From assembly GCA_038241115.1 (NCBI GenBank), contig JBBRGA010000008.1, positions 1 through 45,729 on the forward strand: a DNA stretch of 45,729 nt. The letters run 5' to 3'. The DNA is from JANYJJ01 sp038241115 (GTDB lineage Bacteria > Pseudomonadota > Gammaproteobacteria > Burkholderiales > Burkholderiaceae_C). A program made the translations under genes and the position numbers. This document shows positions 18,313 to 26,210 of this stretch, in pieces (within the stretch, counting starts at the first letter, position 1; every line of letters starts with the position of its first letter). The notes below the pieces were generated by a model that did not search any database, had not been told where the DNA came from, and worked only from the letters and a program-made list of their open reading frames with translations.

Positions 18313-18804
18313 ATGTTTGAATTTGCTTTTGCCCATCCTGCCCATTCAGCACGCTCAGGCTTCGGCCGCATCGATCAAAGCCCTGTAGTAGGCCGCCTGA
18401 GGCAACGGGCGCTGGACGAGTCCTTGGCTCGCGTCTTCGAAACAACTGGTGCCGAGGTTGCCACGCGCTCTGCGAGCATGGATGTCAGCGAAACAGACAT
18501 TGCGTACACGGTGATGTTTGACGTCCCCGGTGTGAGAAAGCCGCAGTTGAAAGTTACCGTGGAAGGTCGCAAGCTGACTTTGCAGACGCTCGCAGATGCT
18601 GCGCCTGCCAGCGACGCCGCGGGGTCAGGAGCCAGCTCACGCATGCTTTACCGTGAACGCACGGCGCCGAATTACGCGCGCACCGTGAGCTTGCCCGCCG
18701 AAGTGGACGCCACCTCCGCTCAAGCCACCTTGACTGACGGCGTGTTGACCTTGGTGTTGAGCAAGCGCGTCGCCTTGGGCGAGACACAAGTCAACGTGAA
18801 CTGA
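18313..18804 (+). CDS. Hsp20 family small heat shock protein
   Basis: ATP-independent chaperone that binds unfolding proteins in the cytosol. 163 residues from the ATG at 18313, with TTGGAGCTC as ribosome binding site. The alpha-crystallin domain spans about residues 55-160: DVSETDIAYTVMFDVPGVRK, then VEGRKLTLQ, then RTVSLPAEVD and ALTDGVLTL-like ATLTDGVLTLVLSKR. An Ala/Ser-rich loop (about residues 98-112) separates two strands. Its last 14 bp overlap the end of tsaD on the other strand. A CTTGAAA element 75 bp upstream hints at heat-shock control, weakly. Confidence 0.9.
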   Translation: MFEFAFAHPAHSARSGFGRIDQSPVVGRLRQRALDESLARVFETTGAEVATRSASMDVSETDIAYTVMFDVPGVRKPQLKVTVEGRKLTLQTLADAAPASDAAGSGASSRMLYRERTAPNYARTVSLPAEVDATSAQATLTDGVLTLVLSKRVALGETQVNVN

Positions 18805-19864
18805 CGTTGCTCAGCGGCCAGCGCGGAAGCACGCTAAAGGCATGACCTGCCAACGGCTCGGTCAAACCGCGCTGCGCGCGCATCGCCGCAGCCAGCGCGA
18901 TCATCGCGCCGTTATCGGTGCACAGCGCCAGTTCGGGGTAATGAACCTTGATCTGACGCTGCCCACATTCGATGTTGAGCAATCGCCTAAGTTCGCTGTT
19001 GGCACCTACGCCACCGGCAACGACCACTCGCCTCAAGCCCGTGCTGCGCAGGGCCGCCAAAGTTTTGCGTACCAGCACATCCACGATGGCCTGTTGGGTC
19101 GCGGCAGCCAAGTTTGCTTTGGCTTGCGCGCTGGGCACATCGCCGAACTTCATGACCTGCGTGCGCACGGCAGTTTTCAAACCGGCAAATGAAAAATCAA
19201 GAGTTCCGCTGTGCAGTAAGGGTCGCGGCAAGCTGAAGGCCGAAGGGTCGCCTTGCTCGGCCAGCTTTGCCAAAGCCGGCCCGCCCGGATAGCTCAGACC
19301 GAGCATCTTGGCCGACTTGTCAAAAGCCTCACCAGCTGCGTCGTCGATGGTCTCGCCCAGCAACTCGTAGGCTCCCACACCATTCACGTGCATCAACTGG
19401 GTGTGTCCGCCCGACACCAGCAAAGCGAGAAACGGGAATTCGGGCGGATCTGTGCTTAAAAACGGCGACAGCAAGTGCCCTTCCAAGTGGTGAATGCCGA
19501 CCACCGGTTTGTTCAGCGAAGCGGCCAAGCTGCAAGCCACGCCGGCACCCACCAACAGCGCGCCCGCCAGGCCGGGACCGCGAGTGAAAGCGATCAGGTC
19601 GATGTCCGCCAAATCGACCTTGGCTTCATTCATGACCTGCGTCGTAAGCGGCAGCACACGCCGTATGTGGTCACGCGATGCCAATTCGGGCACCACACCG
19701 CCGTAGGCGGCGTGCATGGCCACTTGGCTGTGCAGAGAGTGCGCGAGCAGCGTCGGTGTCGGAACGACGGAACCGGCATTGACAGCTGCTGCGCTGGAGA
19801 TCTCGCAGCGCACCAGCGCGACGCCGGTTTCGTCACATGAAGATTCGATACCGAGAATGAGCAT
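18791..19864 (-). CDS. tsaD: tRNA N6-adenosine threonylcarbamoyltransferase
   Basis: Catalytic subunit (Kae1/YgjD/TsaD) that transfers threonylcarbamoyl to A37 of ANN-decoding tRNAs with TsaB and TsaE. 357 residues from the ATG at 19864 (MLILGIESSCDETGVAL). Motifs: ESSCDETG near the N-terminus, metal-binding HLEGHLLSPF, LLVSGGHTQL, KTAVRTQ and VVVAGGVGANSELR. A much longer upstream frame is antisense to the next gene and is rejected. It is divergent from the ANTAR regulator gene (42 bp apart) and overlaps hsp20 tail to tail by 14 bp. Confidence 0.97.
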   Translation of the reverse strand: MLILGIESSCDETGVALVRCEISSAAAVNAGSVVPTPTLLAHSLHSQVAMHAAYGGVVPELASRDHIRRVLPLTTQVMNEAKVDLADIDLIAFTRGPGLAGALLVGAGVACSLAASLNKPVVGIHHLEGHLLSPFLSTDPPEFPFLALLVSGGHTQLMHVNGVGAYELLGETIDDAAGEAFDKSAKMLGLSYPGGPALAKLAEQGDPSAFSLPRPLLHSGTLDFSFAGLKTAVRTQVMKFGDVPSAQAKANLAAATQQAIVDVLVRKTLAALRSTGLRRVVVAGGVGANSELRRLLNIECGQRQIKVHYPELALCTDNGAMIALAAAMRAQRGLTEPLAGHAFSVLPRWPLSNVSSR

Positions 19865-19906
19865 GTCCAGAGTGTAGGTGGCGCGATATTTGCATGGGTC
19901 ATTTAC

Positions 19907-20524
19907 ATGAGCCTGAACGGAGCACTTCGCATCGTGATCGTCGCACCTGAGTTGGGCGACGTGCAATCCGACGCCGAGGCCGAACGCTCGCGCTGCCTGC
20001 GCATCGGCTTGCTGCAAAACGGCTACAACATCGTGGCAGTGCTGCCCTCCGATGTGTTTTTGCCAGACAGGTTGTCGCAGATCAGCCCCGACATGATCAT
20101 TGTCGACGCCGAGAGCGCAGCGCGCGACACGCTGGAACATGTAGTCATGGCCACGCGCGATGCACGCCGCCCCATTGTGTTGTTCACCAATGACGATGAC
20201 ACGACACATGTCCGAGACGCAATCGCCGCAGGCGTGACCGCCTACGTGGTTGCGGGGTTGGCAGCCGACCGAGTCAAGCCGGTGCTGGATGTGGCGCTGG
20301 CACGCTTCCAACACGAAGAAGCAATGCGCAGTGAGTTGCTCGACGCGCGCAGCCAGTTGTCCGACCGAAAAACCATTGACCGCGCCAAAGGCATCTTGAT
20401 GAGCCGTCAGTCGCTGAGCGAAGCCGACGCCTATGCCAAGCTTCGCAAGACCGCGATGGACAGAGGTTTGAAGCTCGCCGACGTGGCACAGCGGATTTTG
20501 GACGTGGCTGATTTACTCGCGTAA
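19907..20524 (+). CDS. nasT: ANTAR-domain RNA-binding antiterminator, NasT-like
   Basis: Response-regulator-type transcription antiterminator, 205 residues. N-terminal receiver-like domain (about 8-125): the expected acidic pair after strand 1 reads VIVAPE rather than VDDE, while an Asp is kept at the phosphorylation-site position (MIIVDAE); so phosphorylation control is doubtful, as in NasT. C-terminal ANTAR domain (about 145-203): IDRAKGILMSRQ, AYAKLRKTAMDR, KLADVAQRI. ANTAR domains bind RNA with two hexaloop hairpins and disrupt a terminator. Exactly such a leader lies directly downstream, before a nitrate-type transporter. In known systems NasT is held inactive by a NasS nitrate sensor, for which no gene is seen here. 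Confidence 0.88.
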   Translation: MSLNGALRIVIVAPELGDVQSDAEAERSRCLRIGLLQNGYNIVAVLPSDVFLPDRLSQISPDMIIVDAESAARDTLEHVVMATRDARRPIVLFTNDDDTTHVRDAIAAGVTAYVVAGLAADRVKPVLDVALARFQHEEAMRSELLDARSQLSDRKTIDRAKGILMSRQSLSEADAYAKLRKTAMDRGLKLADVAQRILDVADLLA

Positions 20525-20611
20525 ATTTCGAGCGCCGAGCCAGTACGGTTCACTCCAGGCGCAATAAAAACAAAAAGCCCGCAAGCCGTATTCGGATTTG
20601 GTCGGACCAGC

Positions 20612-20626
20612 GCACAAAACCTGTGC
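20612..20626 (+). promoter_or_regulatory. Candidate NtrC-binding site
   Basis: GCAC-AAAACCT-GTGC has the NtrC core layout GCAC-N7-GTGC. It is centred about 54 bp before the predicted transcript start of the sigma-54 promoter. Only one clear site is seen; NtrC usually uses two, often farther upstream, so this is a candidate from pattern alone. Confidence 0.5.
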
Positions 20627-20646
20627 TCCCGTTCGCCCAGTTGACA

Positions 20647-20662
20647 TGGCGCGCATATTGCT
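20647..20662 (+). promoter_or_regulatory. Sigma-54 (RpoN) promoter for the transporter operon
   Basis: The sequence TGGCGCGCATATTGCT matches the -24/-12 consensus TGGCACG-N4-TTGCW in all positions except one. GG (20648-20649) and GC (20660-20661) are exactly 12 bp apart. Transcription would begin near 20673, two bases before the first hairpin of the ANTAR leader. This supports nitrogen control by RpoN. Confidence 0.78.
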
Positions 20663-20672
20663 TGACTCGAGC

Positions 20673-20729
20673 TTGAGATCAACGGCGATCTCTTCAACAT
20701 ACCGCTCTTCGCCACTGCTGGCGTTGAAG
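20673..20729 (+). promoter_or_regulatory. ANTAR target leader RNA: two hexaloop hairpins
   Basis: Hairpin P1 (20675-20692) is GAGATC-AACGGC-GATCTC, a perfect 6-bp stem with a six-base loop. Hairpin P2 (20710-20723) is CGCC-ACTGCT-GGCG, a perfect 4-bp stem with a six-base loop. Both loops have A at position 1 and G at position 4, the hallmark of ANTAR RNA. The linker is 17 bases, and TTCAAC/GTTGAA can pair around P2. Protein binding here would favour readthrough of the terminator at 20750-20806. Confidence 0.82.
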
Positions 20730-20749
20730 CTATAAAAGTACACGACGAC

Positions 20750-20806
20750 GGCGTCCCCACCAATTCAGGCTTCCCTGAATTTGTGCGGACGCCTTTATGT
20801 TTTTTT
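20750..20806 (+). terminator. Leader terminator controlled by the ANTAR protein
   Basis: Outer stem GGCGTCC (20750-20756) / GGACGCC (20787-20793), a short CAC/GTG helix, then an inner 8-bp stem AATTCAGG-CTTC-CCTGAATT (20762-20781). It is followed by TTTATGTTTTTTT. It ends 26 bp before the first transporter gene, so it would block expression unless bypassed. Confidence 0.88.
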
Positions 20807-20832
20807 ACCCCAAAAGAAAGCCAGGCATCGTC

Positions 20833-22098
20833 ATGAACCGTCCTTTGTTTGGAAAGCCCGACATGGGCCGTCGCACCGTTATCAAGGCGGCTGCGGCTGC
20901 GGCCACCACAGCAACCGCAACCGGTTTGATTCCGGGCCTGCAAAGCGCCGTGTACGCGCAGGGATCGGACAAACCAGAAAAAGAAGAAGTGCGCATAGGC
21001 TTTATTCCCTTGACCGATTGCGCGTCGGTGGTGATGGCGTCGGTATTGGGCTTCGACAAAAAGTACGGCGTGAAAATCATCCCTACCAAAGAAGCGTCGT
21101 GGGCGGGTGTGCGCGACAAGTTGGTGAACGGGGAGCTTGACATGGCGCACGTGCTGTACGGCCTGATTTACGGTGTCCACTTGGGTGTGAGCGGGCCGAA
21201 GAAAGACATGGCTGTCTTGATGACCCTGAGCAACAACGGTCAGGCCATCACGCTGTCGAAAAAACTCGCCGAGAAAGGCGCGGTGGACGGTCCCGGTTTG
21301 GCCAAATTGATGGCCAGCGAAAAACGCGAATACACCTTCGCGCAAACTTTCCCCACCGGCACTCATGCCATGTGGTTGTACTACTGGATGGCCAGCTACG
21401 GCATCAACCCGATCAAAGACGCCAAAGTGATCACGGTGCCGCCGCCGCAAATGGTGGCGAACATGCGCGTGGGCAACATGGACGGCTACTGCGTGGGCGA
21501 GCCATGGAATCACCGCGCGATTGCCGACGGCATAGGCATCACCGCCGTTACCACGCAAGACATTTGGAAAGACCACCCAGAGAAGGTTTTGGGCACCACC
21601 GCTGACTTTGTCAAACAAAACCCGAACACTGCGCGAGCCGTGATGATGGCCATCATGGAAGCGGGTAAGTGGATTGACGCCAGCCTGGGCAACAAAAACA
21701 AAATGGCAGAAACCATTGCCGACAAGAGCTATGTCAACACCAGCGTCGACGTGATCAACCAACGCATCTTGGGCCGCTATCAAAACGGCATGGGCAAGAC
21801 CTGGGACGACCCAAACCACATGAAGTTCTTCAACGACGGCGCGGTGAACTTCCCGTACTTGTCCGACGGCATGTGGTTCCTGACCCAACACAAGCGCTGG
21901 GGCCTGGTCAAAGACCATCCTGACTACTTGACAGTGGCCAAACAGATCAACCAGATTGAGCTGTACAAACAAGTTGCCAGCGCCATGAAGGTCAGCGTGC
22001 CCAAGGACGTGATGCGCACCAGCAAGATGATCGACGGCGCGGTGTGGGACGGCAAAGACCCAAAAAAATACGCCGACGGTTTTACCGTCAAGGCTTGA
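20833..22098 (+). CDS. nrtA: Nitrate-type ABC transporter substrate-binding protein (NrtA/CmpA family)
   Basis: Periplasmic binding protein, 421 residues. The N-terminus MNRPLFGKPDMGRRTVIKAA carries a twin-arginine motif followed by an alanine-rich hydrophobic segment ending near VYAQG, so export by Tat is likely. The mature part has NrtA family phrases: VRIGFIPLTDCASVVMA, ASWAGVRDKLVNGELDMAH and GYCVGEPWNHRAI. I start at the ATG at 20833; an ATG at 20797 lies in the terminator T-run. Because it has a signal peptide it is a transporter component rather than the cytosolic sensor NasS. Nitrate is inferred from the ANTAR/sigma-54 context; bicarbonate or cyanate relatives exist. Confidence 0.88.
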   Translation: MNRPLFGKPDMGRRTVIKAAAAAATTATATGLIPGLQSAVYAQGSDKPEKEEVRIGFIPLTDCASVVMASVLGFDKKYGVKIIPTKEASWAGVRDKLVNGELDMAHVLYGLIYGVHLGVSGPKKDMAVLMTLSNNGQAITLSKKLAEKGAVDGPGLAKLMASEKREYTFAQTFPTGTHAMWLYYWMASYGINPIKDAKVITVPPPQMVANMRVGNMDGYCVGEPWNHRAIADGIGITAVTTQDIWKDHPEKVLGTTADFVKQNPNTARAVMMAIMEAGKWIDASLGNKNKMAETIADKSYVNTSVDVINQRILGRYQNGMGKTWDDPNHMKFFNDGAVNFPYLSDGMWFLTQHKRWGLVKDHPDYLTVAKQINQIELYKQVASAMKVSVPKDVMRTSKMIDGAVWDGKDPKKYADGFTVKA

Positions 22099-22179
22099 CT
22101 GTGCTCAGCCTCCGAGTCCACAAGACTTCTGGCCGTCAGCGTGCAATTGATTCAGTCTTTAAAGTCACCGGAGATCGCA

Positions 22180-23100
22180 ATGGTCAGTGCTGTTTTTCAT
22201 TCACCGTCTGATGCCGGCGCTACAGACCGCGCAGCGCACATGTCGGCGGTGACTTCGCTTGCAGAGTCAGTAGCAGTTGTTGACGTTGTGCCTATCCACG
22301 AAGCCAAGCGAGCGCAAATTCCGTTTGACTGGAACGGCTTGGCGCTCAAGCTTCTGCCTCCAATTTTCGGAGTCGCACTCTTAATTGGAATTTGGGCACT
22401 GCTGACCATGAAAAGCACCACCTTCCCGACGCCTTGGGCGACGTTTCAAGAAGCCATCGTCGTTTTTTCTGACCCTTTTTATAACAAGGGCCCAAACGAC
22501 CAAGGCATAGGATGGAACATCTTATTCTCTCTGGAGCGCGTGGCCGTGGGCTTCGGTTTGGCTGCGCTGGTGGGCATACCGGCCGGCTTTCTGATAGGCC
22601 GTTTCAAAGTGCTGAATGCCATGGTGTCGCCCCTGATCAGCTTGCTGCGTCCGGTATCGCCGCTGGCTTGGTTGCCCATAGGCCTGCTGGTGTTCAAAGC
22701 GGCCAACCCGGCCGCCATCTGGACCATCTTTATTTGCTCCATTTGGCCCATGATCATCAACACCGCGGTAGGAGTGCAACGCGTACCTGCCGACTATCTC
22801 AATGTCGCGCGGGTCTTGAACCTGAGCGAGTGGAAGGTGATGACGCGCATCCTCTTTCCTGCTGTTTTGCCTTACATGCTGACCGGTGTGCGTTTGAGCG
22901 TGGGAACGGCGTGGTTGGTGATCGTGGCCGCTGAAATGTTGACGGGTGGCGTGGGCATTGGCTTTTGGGTGTGGGACGAATGGAACAACCTCAACGTCAA
23001 ACACATATTGATCGCTATCTTCGTGATCGGCGTGGTGGGCTTGCTGCTGGAGTGGCTGCTCGTCAGCATTGCCAAGCGCTTCACCTACGAAGAAGTTTGA
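22180..23100 (+). CDS. nrtB: Nitrate-type ABC transporter permease
   Basis: Inner-membrane permease of the SsuC/NrtB/TauC family, 306 residues. I use the ATG at 22180 with GGAGA seven bases upstream, rather than a GTG at 22141. About 45 polar N-terminal residues precede the first helix (LLPPIFGVALLIGIWALL). The ATPase-contact loop reads VPADYLNVARVLNLSEW...ILFPAVLPYMLTG, with the conserved glycine in RLSVGTAW. It begins 81 bp after nrtA and ends 15 bp before the ATPase gene. Confidence 0.88.
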   Translation: MVSAVFHSPSDAGATDRAAHMSAVTSLAESVAVVDVVPIHEAKRAQIPFDWNGLALKLLPPIFGVALLIGIWALLTMKSTTFPTPWATFQEAIVVFSDPFYNKGPNDQGIGWNILFSLERVAVGFGLAALVGIPAGFLIGRFKVLNAMVSPLISLLRPVSPLAWLPIGLLVFKAANPAAIWTIFICSIWPMIINTAVGVQRVPADYLNVARVLNLSEWKVMTRILFPAVLPYMLTGVRLSVGTAWLVIVAAEMLTGGVGIGFWVWDEWNNLNVKHILIAIFVIGVVGLLLEWLLVSIAKRFTYEEV

Positions 23101-23115
23101 AAGGGAATTCAAGCC

Positions 23116-23913
23116 ATGAACCGCTTCATCCAAGTTGAAAACGCGGAGATGGTTTTCGCCAGCCGCAAAGGTCGCTTCCACGCGCTGCACGACATCAATC
23201 TGAGCGTAGAAAAGGGCGAGTTCGTCACCTTGATTGGCCATTCTGGCTGCGGCAAATCGACCCTGCTGAACTTGATTGCCGGCCTCACCTTGCCCAGCGG
23301 CGGTACCTTGCTGTGCGACAACCGCGAAATCGCATCACCCGGGCCGCAGCGCGCTGTGGTATTTCAGAACCATTCTCTGTTGCCGTGGCTCACCTGCTTC
23401 AAAAACGTGCACCTCGCGGTCGAGCGCGTATTTGGTGCAAAAGAATCCAAAGCCCAGCTCAACGCGCGCTCTCAGGCCGCACTAGAGCTAGTCGGCATGG
23501 GCCACGCGCTCACCAAGCGGCCCCACGAAATGTCGGGAGGTATGAAACAGCGAGTGGGACTTGCACGCGCCTTGGCCATGGAACCGAAAGTGCTGCTAAT
23601 GGACGAGCCGTTTGGAGCGCTGGATGCGCTGACCCGTGCGCATCTGCAAGACGAGTTGTTGAAAATCGTGGATCGCACCCACAGCACCGTGGTGATGGTG
23701 ACGCACGATGTGGACGAAGCGGTTTTGCTGTCGGACCGCATCGTGATGATGACCAACGGGCCTGCAGCGACCATCGGCGAAATTTTGACCGTGACCTTGG
23801 AACGCCCGCGAAACAGAGTGGCGTTGTCCGACGATGCGCGCTATGTAAAGCACCGCAAGCAAGTGCTGGACTTCCTGTACGCACGGCACGCGAAGATTGA
23901 AGCGGCGGCTTGA
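23116..23913 (+). CDS. nrtC: Nitrate-type ABC transporter ATP-binding protein
   Basis: ABC ATPase of the SsuB/NrtC/NrtD family, 265 residues. Walker A GHSGCGKSTLLN, Q-loop in VVFQNHSLLPWL, signature EMSGGMKQRVGLARAL, Walker B VLLMDEPFGALD and the H-loop in VVMVTHDVDEAV are all intact. It has only the ATPase domain and lacks the binding-protein-like C-terminal domain of cyanobacterial NrtC, so by architecture it equals NrtD; the name here follows gene order. It is the last gene of the transporter operon. Confidence 0.88.
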   Translation: MNRFIQVENAEMVFASRKGRFHALHDINLSVEKGEFVTLIGHSGCGKSTLLNLIAGLTLPSGGTLLCDNREIASPGPQRAVVFQNHSLLPWLTCFKNVHLAVERVFGAKESKAQLNARSQAALELVGMGHALTKRPHEMSGGMKQRVGLARALAMEPKVLLMDEPFGALDALTRAHLQDELLKIVDRTHSTVVMVTHDVDEAVLLSDRIVMMTNGPAATIGEILTVTLERPRNRVALSDDARYVKHRKQVLDFLYARHAKIEAAA

Positions 23914-23923
23914 GGGAGCGGGA

Positions 23924-23955
23924 CGAACCGGACCGGTTCGGCATGGCTTCTTTTT
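23924..23955 (+). terminator. Possible terminator after the nitrate transporter operon
   Basis: CGAACCG-GAC-CGGTTCG is a 7-bp stem with a 3-base loop 11 bp after the nrtC stop. A TTCTTTTTC run follows only after about ten bases, so efficiency is uncertain. It sits in the 75-bp gap between convergent nrtC and fdx. Confidence 0.4.
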
Positions 23956-23988
23956 CTTGACCAAGCCGAATCTGTAAAAGTCGCTGGC

Positions 23989-24327
23989 TCAACTTTTCTC
24001 TTTCGCATGGTTGATCGTGTACTTTGGTATTTCTACCGTCACATCAGCCTGCGACAAGATGGCTTGGCACGAAAGGCGCGACAGTGGTTCCAACCCCCAA
24101 GCGCGGTCTAGCAAATCTTCTTCCACTTCGTCCATTTCGCCCAACGATTTGAACCCTTCACGCACCACGATGTGACAAGTGGTGCAAGCACAACTCAGCT
24201 CGCAGGCGTGCTCGATGTTGATGCCGTTTTCCAGCATCGCCTCGCACACCGACGTGCCCGCAGGCGCTTCGATTTGTGTGCCTTGAGGGCAGTACTCCGG
24301 GTGGGGCAGGATTTTGATGATGGGCAT
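23989..24327 (-). CDS. fdx: ISC-system 2Fe-2S ferredoxin
   Basis: Adrenodoxin-type ferredoxin that supplies electrons for iron-sulfur cluster assembly on IscU. 112 residues. The 2Fe-2S ligands are C42, C48, C51 (in HACELSCACTTC) and C87 (RLSCQAI), matching the usual positions; C46 is extra. Last gene of the isc operon, 22 bp after hscA. Confidence 0.96.
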   Translation of the reverse strand: MPIIKILPHPEYCPQGTQIEAPAGTSVCEAMLENGINIEHACELSCACTTCHIVVREGFKSLGEMDEVEEDLLDRAWGLEPLSRLSCQAILSQADVTVEIPKYTINHAKEKS

Positions 24328-24349
24328 GGGAATTCAGCTGGAATATCTA

Positions 24350-26206
24350 TTAAACATCTTCAACGCGCCGGCCTGAAAGCGCCCGGCGTATGCCCCGGTT
24401 CATGCGCTCTGCGGCAAACGATTCCGTGCCCTTGGCCAAGGCTTCGACGACTGCGTCGATGACGTGGTGATCTTCGCCTTCTCTGCTGGCTTCCAGTGCC
24501 AGAAGCAGCGACTGAATCGACTGGCTCTCGGCTTCGCTCAGTAAATCGCCATCCGCCACCAAGGCGGCGCGCGTCGCCAACAACATGCGCTCGGCCTCCA
24601 CGCCCGACTCACGCAGGCTGCGCAGGCGCATGTCGCCTTCGGCCGTGCTGAAGCTCTCGGTCAGCATCCTCGCCACTTCTTCATCGCTCAAACCGTAGCT
24701 GGGCTTCACAGTGATGGACGCTTGCACGCCTGAGACTTCTTCGCGTGCGCTGACTGCCAGCAGCCCATCGGCATCGACCTGGAAACTCACGCGGATGCGC
24801 GCTGCTCCGGCCACCATGGGTGGAATACCGCGCAGCTCGAAGCGGGCCAGCGAGCGGCAGTCAGACACCAGCTCACGCTCGCCTTGCACCACATGCACGG
24901 CGAGTGCGGTTTGCCCGTCTTTGAAGGTGGTGAAGTCTTGACCGCGCGCAGTCGGAATGGTGCTGTTGCGCGGGATGATGCGTTCGACCAAACCGCCCAT
25001 CGTTTCCAAACCCAGCGACAACGGGATCACGTCGAGCAGAAGCAAATCATTGGCACCAACGTTGCCCGCCAGAGCATTGGCTTGGATAGCAGCGCCCAAG
25101 GCCACAACTTCGTCCGGGTTCAGGTTGGTGAGCGGGGGTTTGCCAAAAAATTCAGCAACGGCTGCTTGCACCATCGGCATGCGGGTTGAACCACCCACCA
25201 TCACCACACCTTGCACATCGGCCTTGTCGGCCTTGGCATCGCGCAACACTTTACGAAGCGCTGTGACGGTGCGTGCAAGCAGCTCCAAGCCCAGTGTTTC
25301 AAACTGTTCGCGTGTGACACGAACCGACAACTCCGTGCTGCCCATCGGGCAAGCCAAGGTCGCGTGATCAGTGCTGGAAAGCTTTTCTTTGGCAGCTCGC
25401 GCAGCCACTAAAACGGCTCGCTTGTCTTGGGCAGATTCGGCAGTTAGCCCGGCTTGTGCCAAGGCCCATTCGGCCAGCAAGTGGTCGAAATCATCGCCGC
25501 CCAGTGCCGAATCGCCGCCAGTGGCCACCACCTCAAACACGCCGGCCGTCAAGCGCAGCAGCGAGATATCAAAGGTTCCACCGCCCAGATCGTAAATGGC
25601 GTAGAGCCCTTCCGAGCCGTTTTCCAAACCGTAGGCGATGGCAGCGGCGGTGGGTTCGTTGATGAGGCGCAGCACGTTCAGCCCGGCCAGTTGCGCCGCG
25701 TCCTTGGTGGCTTGGCGCTGCGCATCGTCGAAGTAGGCCGGCACCGTGACCACCGCACCAAACAGTTCGTCGTCAAAGCTGTCTTCAGCCCTGAAGCGCA
25801 AGGTCGCCAAGATTTCGGCAGACACCTGTACTGGGGATTTGATGCCGTCCACAGTTTGGATTTGCACCATGCCCGGCGTGTCGACAAAGTCATACGGCAA
25901 CTTGGCACGGTCTTTCACATCAGCCAAGCCGCGACCCATGAATCGCTTCACTGAAGTGATGGTGTTGCGTGGGTCAGCAGCCGCTTCGTTCATTGCGTCA
26001 TGGCCAATTTGTCGCCGTCCCGCCTCCAGGTAGCGCACCGCGGACGGCAAGATCACGCGACCGCTGGCGTCGGGCAAGCACTCCGCCACGCTGTTGCGCA
26101 CTGCCGCCACCAATGAGTGCGTCGTGCCCAGGTCGATGCCCACCGCGATACGCCGCTGATGCGGATCGGGCGCGCCGCCAGGTTCTGAAATTTGAAGTAG
26201 CGCCAT
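24350..26206 (-). CDS. hscA: Fe-S protein assembly chaperone HscA (Hsp70 family)
   Basis: Specialised Hsp70 that, with HscB, releases the cluster from IscU by binding its LPPVK motif. 618 residues. ATPase domain motifs: VGIDLGTTHSLVAAV, VTVPAYFDDAQRQATKDAA, LGGGTFDISLL and VMVGGSTRMPMVQ. The substrate-binding domain starts near residue 390 (DVIPLSLGLETMGG). The gap after hscB is only 4 bp, so the two are tightly coupled. Confidence 0.97.
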   Translation of the reverse strand: MALLQISEPGGAPDPHQRRIAVGIDLGTTHSLVAAVRNSVAECLPDASGRVILPSAVRYLEAGRRQIGHDAMNEAAADPRNTITSVKRFMGRGLADVKDRAKLPYDFVDTPGMVQIQTVDGIKSPVQVSAEILATLRFRAEDSFDDELFGAVVTVPAYFDDAQRQATKDAAQLAGLNVLRLINEPTAAAIAYGLENGSEGLYAIYDLGGGTFDISLLRLTAGVFEVVATGGDSALGGDDFDHLLAEWALAQAGLTAESAQDKRAVLVAARAAKEKLSSTDHATLACPMGSTELSVRVTREQFETLGLELLARTVTALRKVLRDAKADKADVQGVVMVGGSTRMPMVQAAVAEFFGKPPLTNLNPDEVVALGAAIQANALAGNVGANDLLLLDVIPLSLGLETMGGLVERIIPRNSTIPTARGQDFTTFKDGQTALAVHVVQGERELVSDCRSLARFELRGIPPMVAGAARIRVSFQVDADGLLAVSAREEVSGVQASITVKPSYGLSDEEVARMLTESFSTAEGDMRLRSLRESGVEAERMLLATRAALVADGDLLSEAESQSIQSLLLALEASREGEDHHVIDAVVEALAKGTESFAAERMNRGIRRALSGRRVEDV

Positions 26207-26210
26207 GTCG

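Noticed and set aside
19865..20314. Possible 150-residue N-terminal extension of TsaD
   Set aside because: It is antisense to the ANTAR regulator gene; the normal TsaD start MLILGIESSCDETG is at 19864.
20431..21972. 513-codon minus-strand frame opposite nrtA
   Set aside because: Shadow of the nrtA coding sequence; it also covers the regulatory leader.
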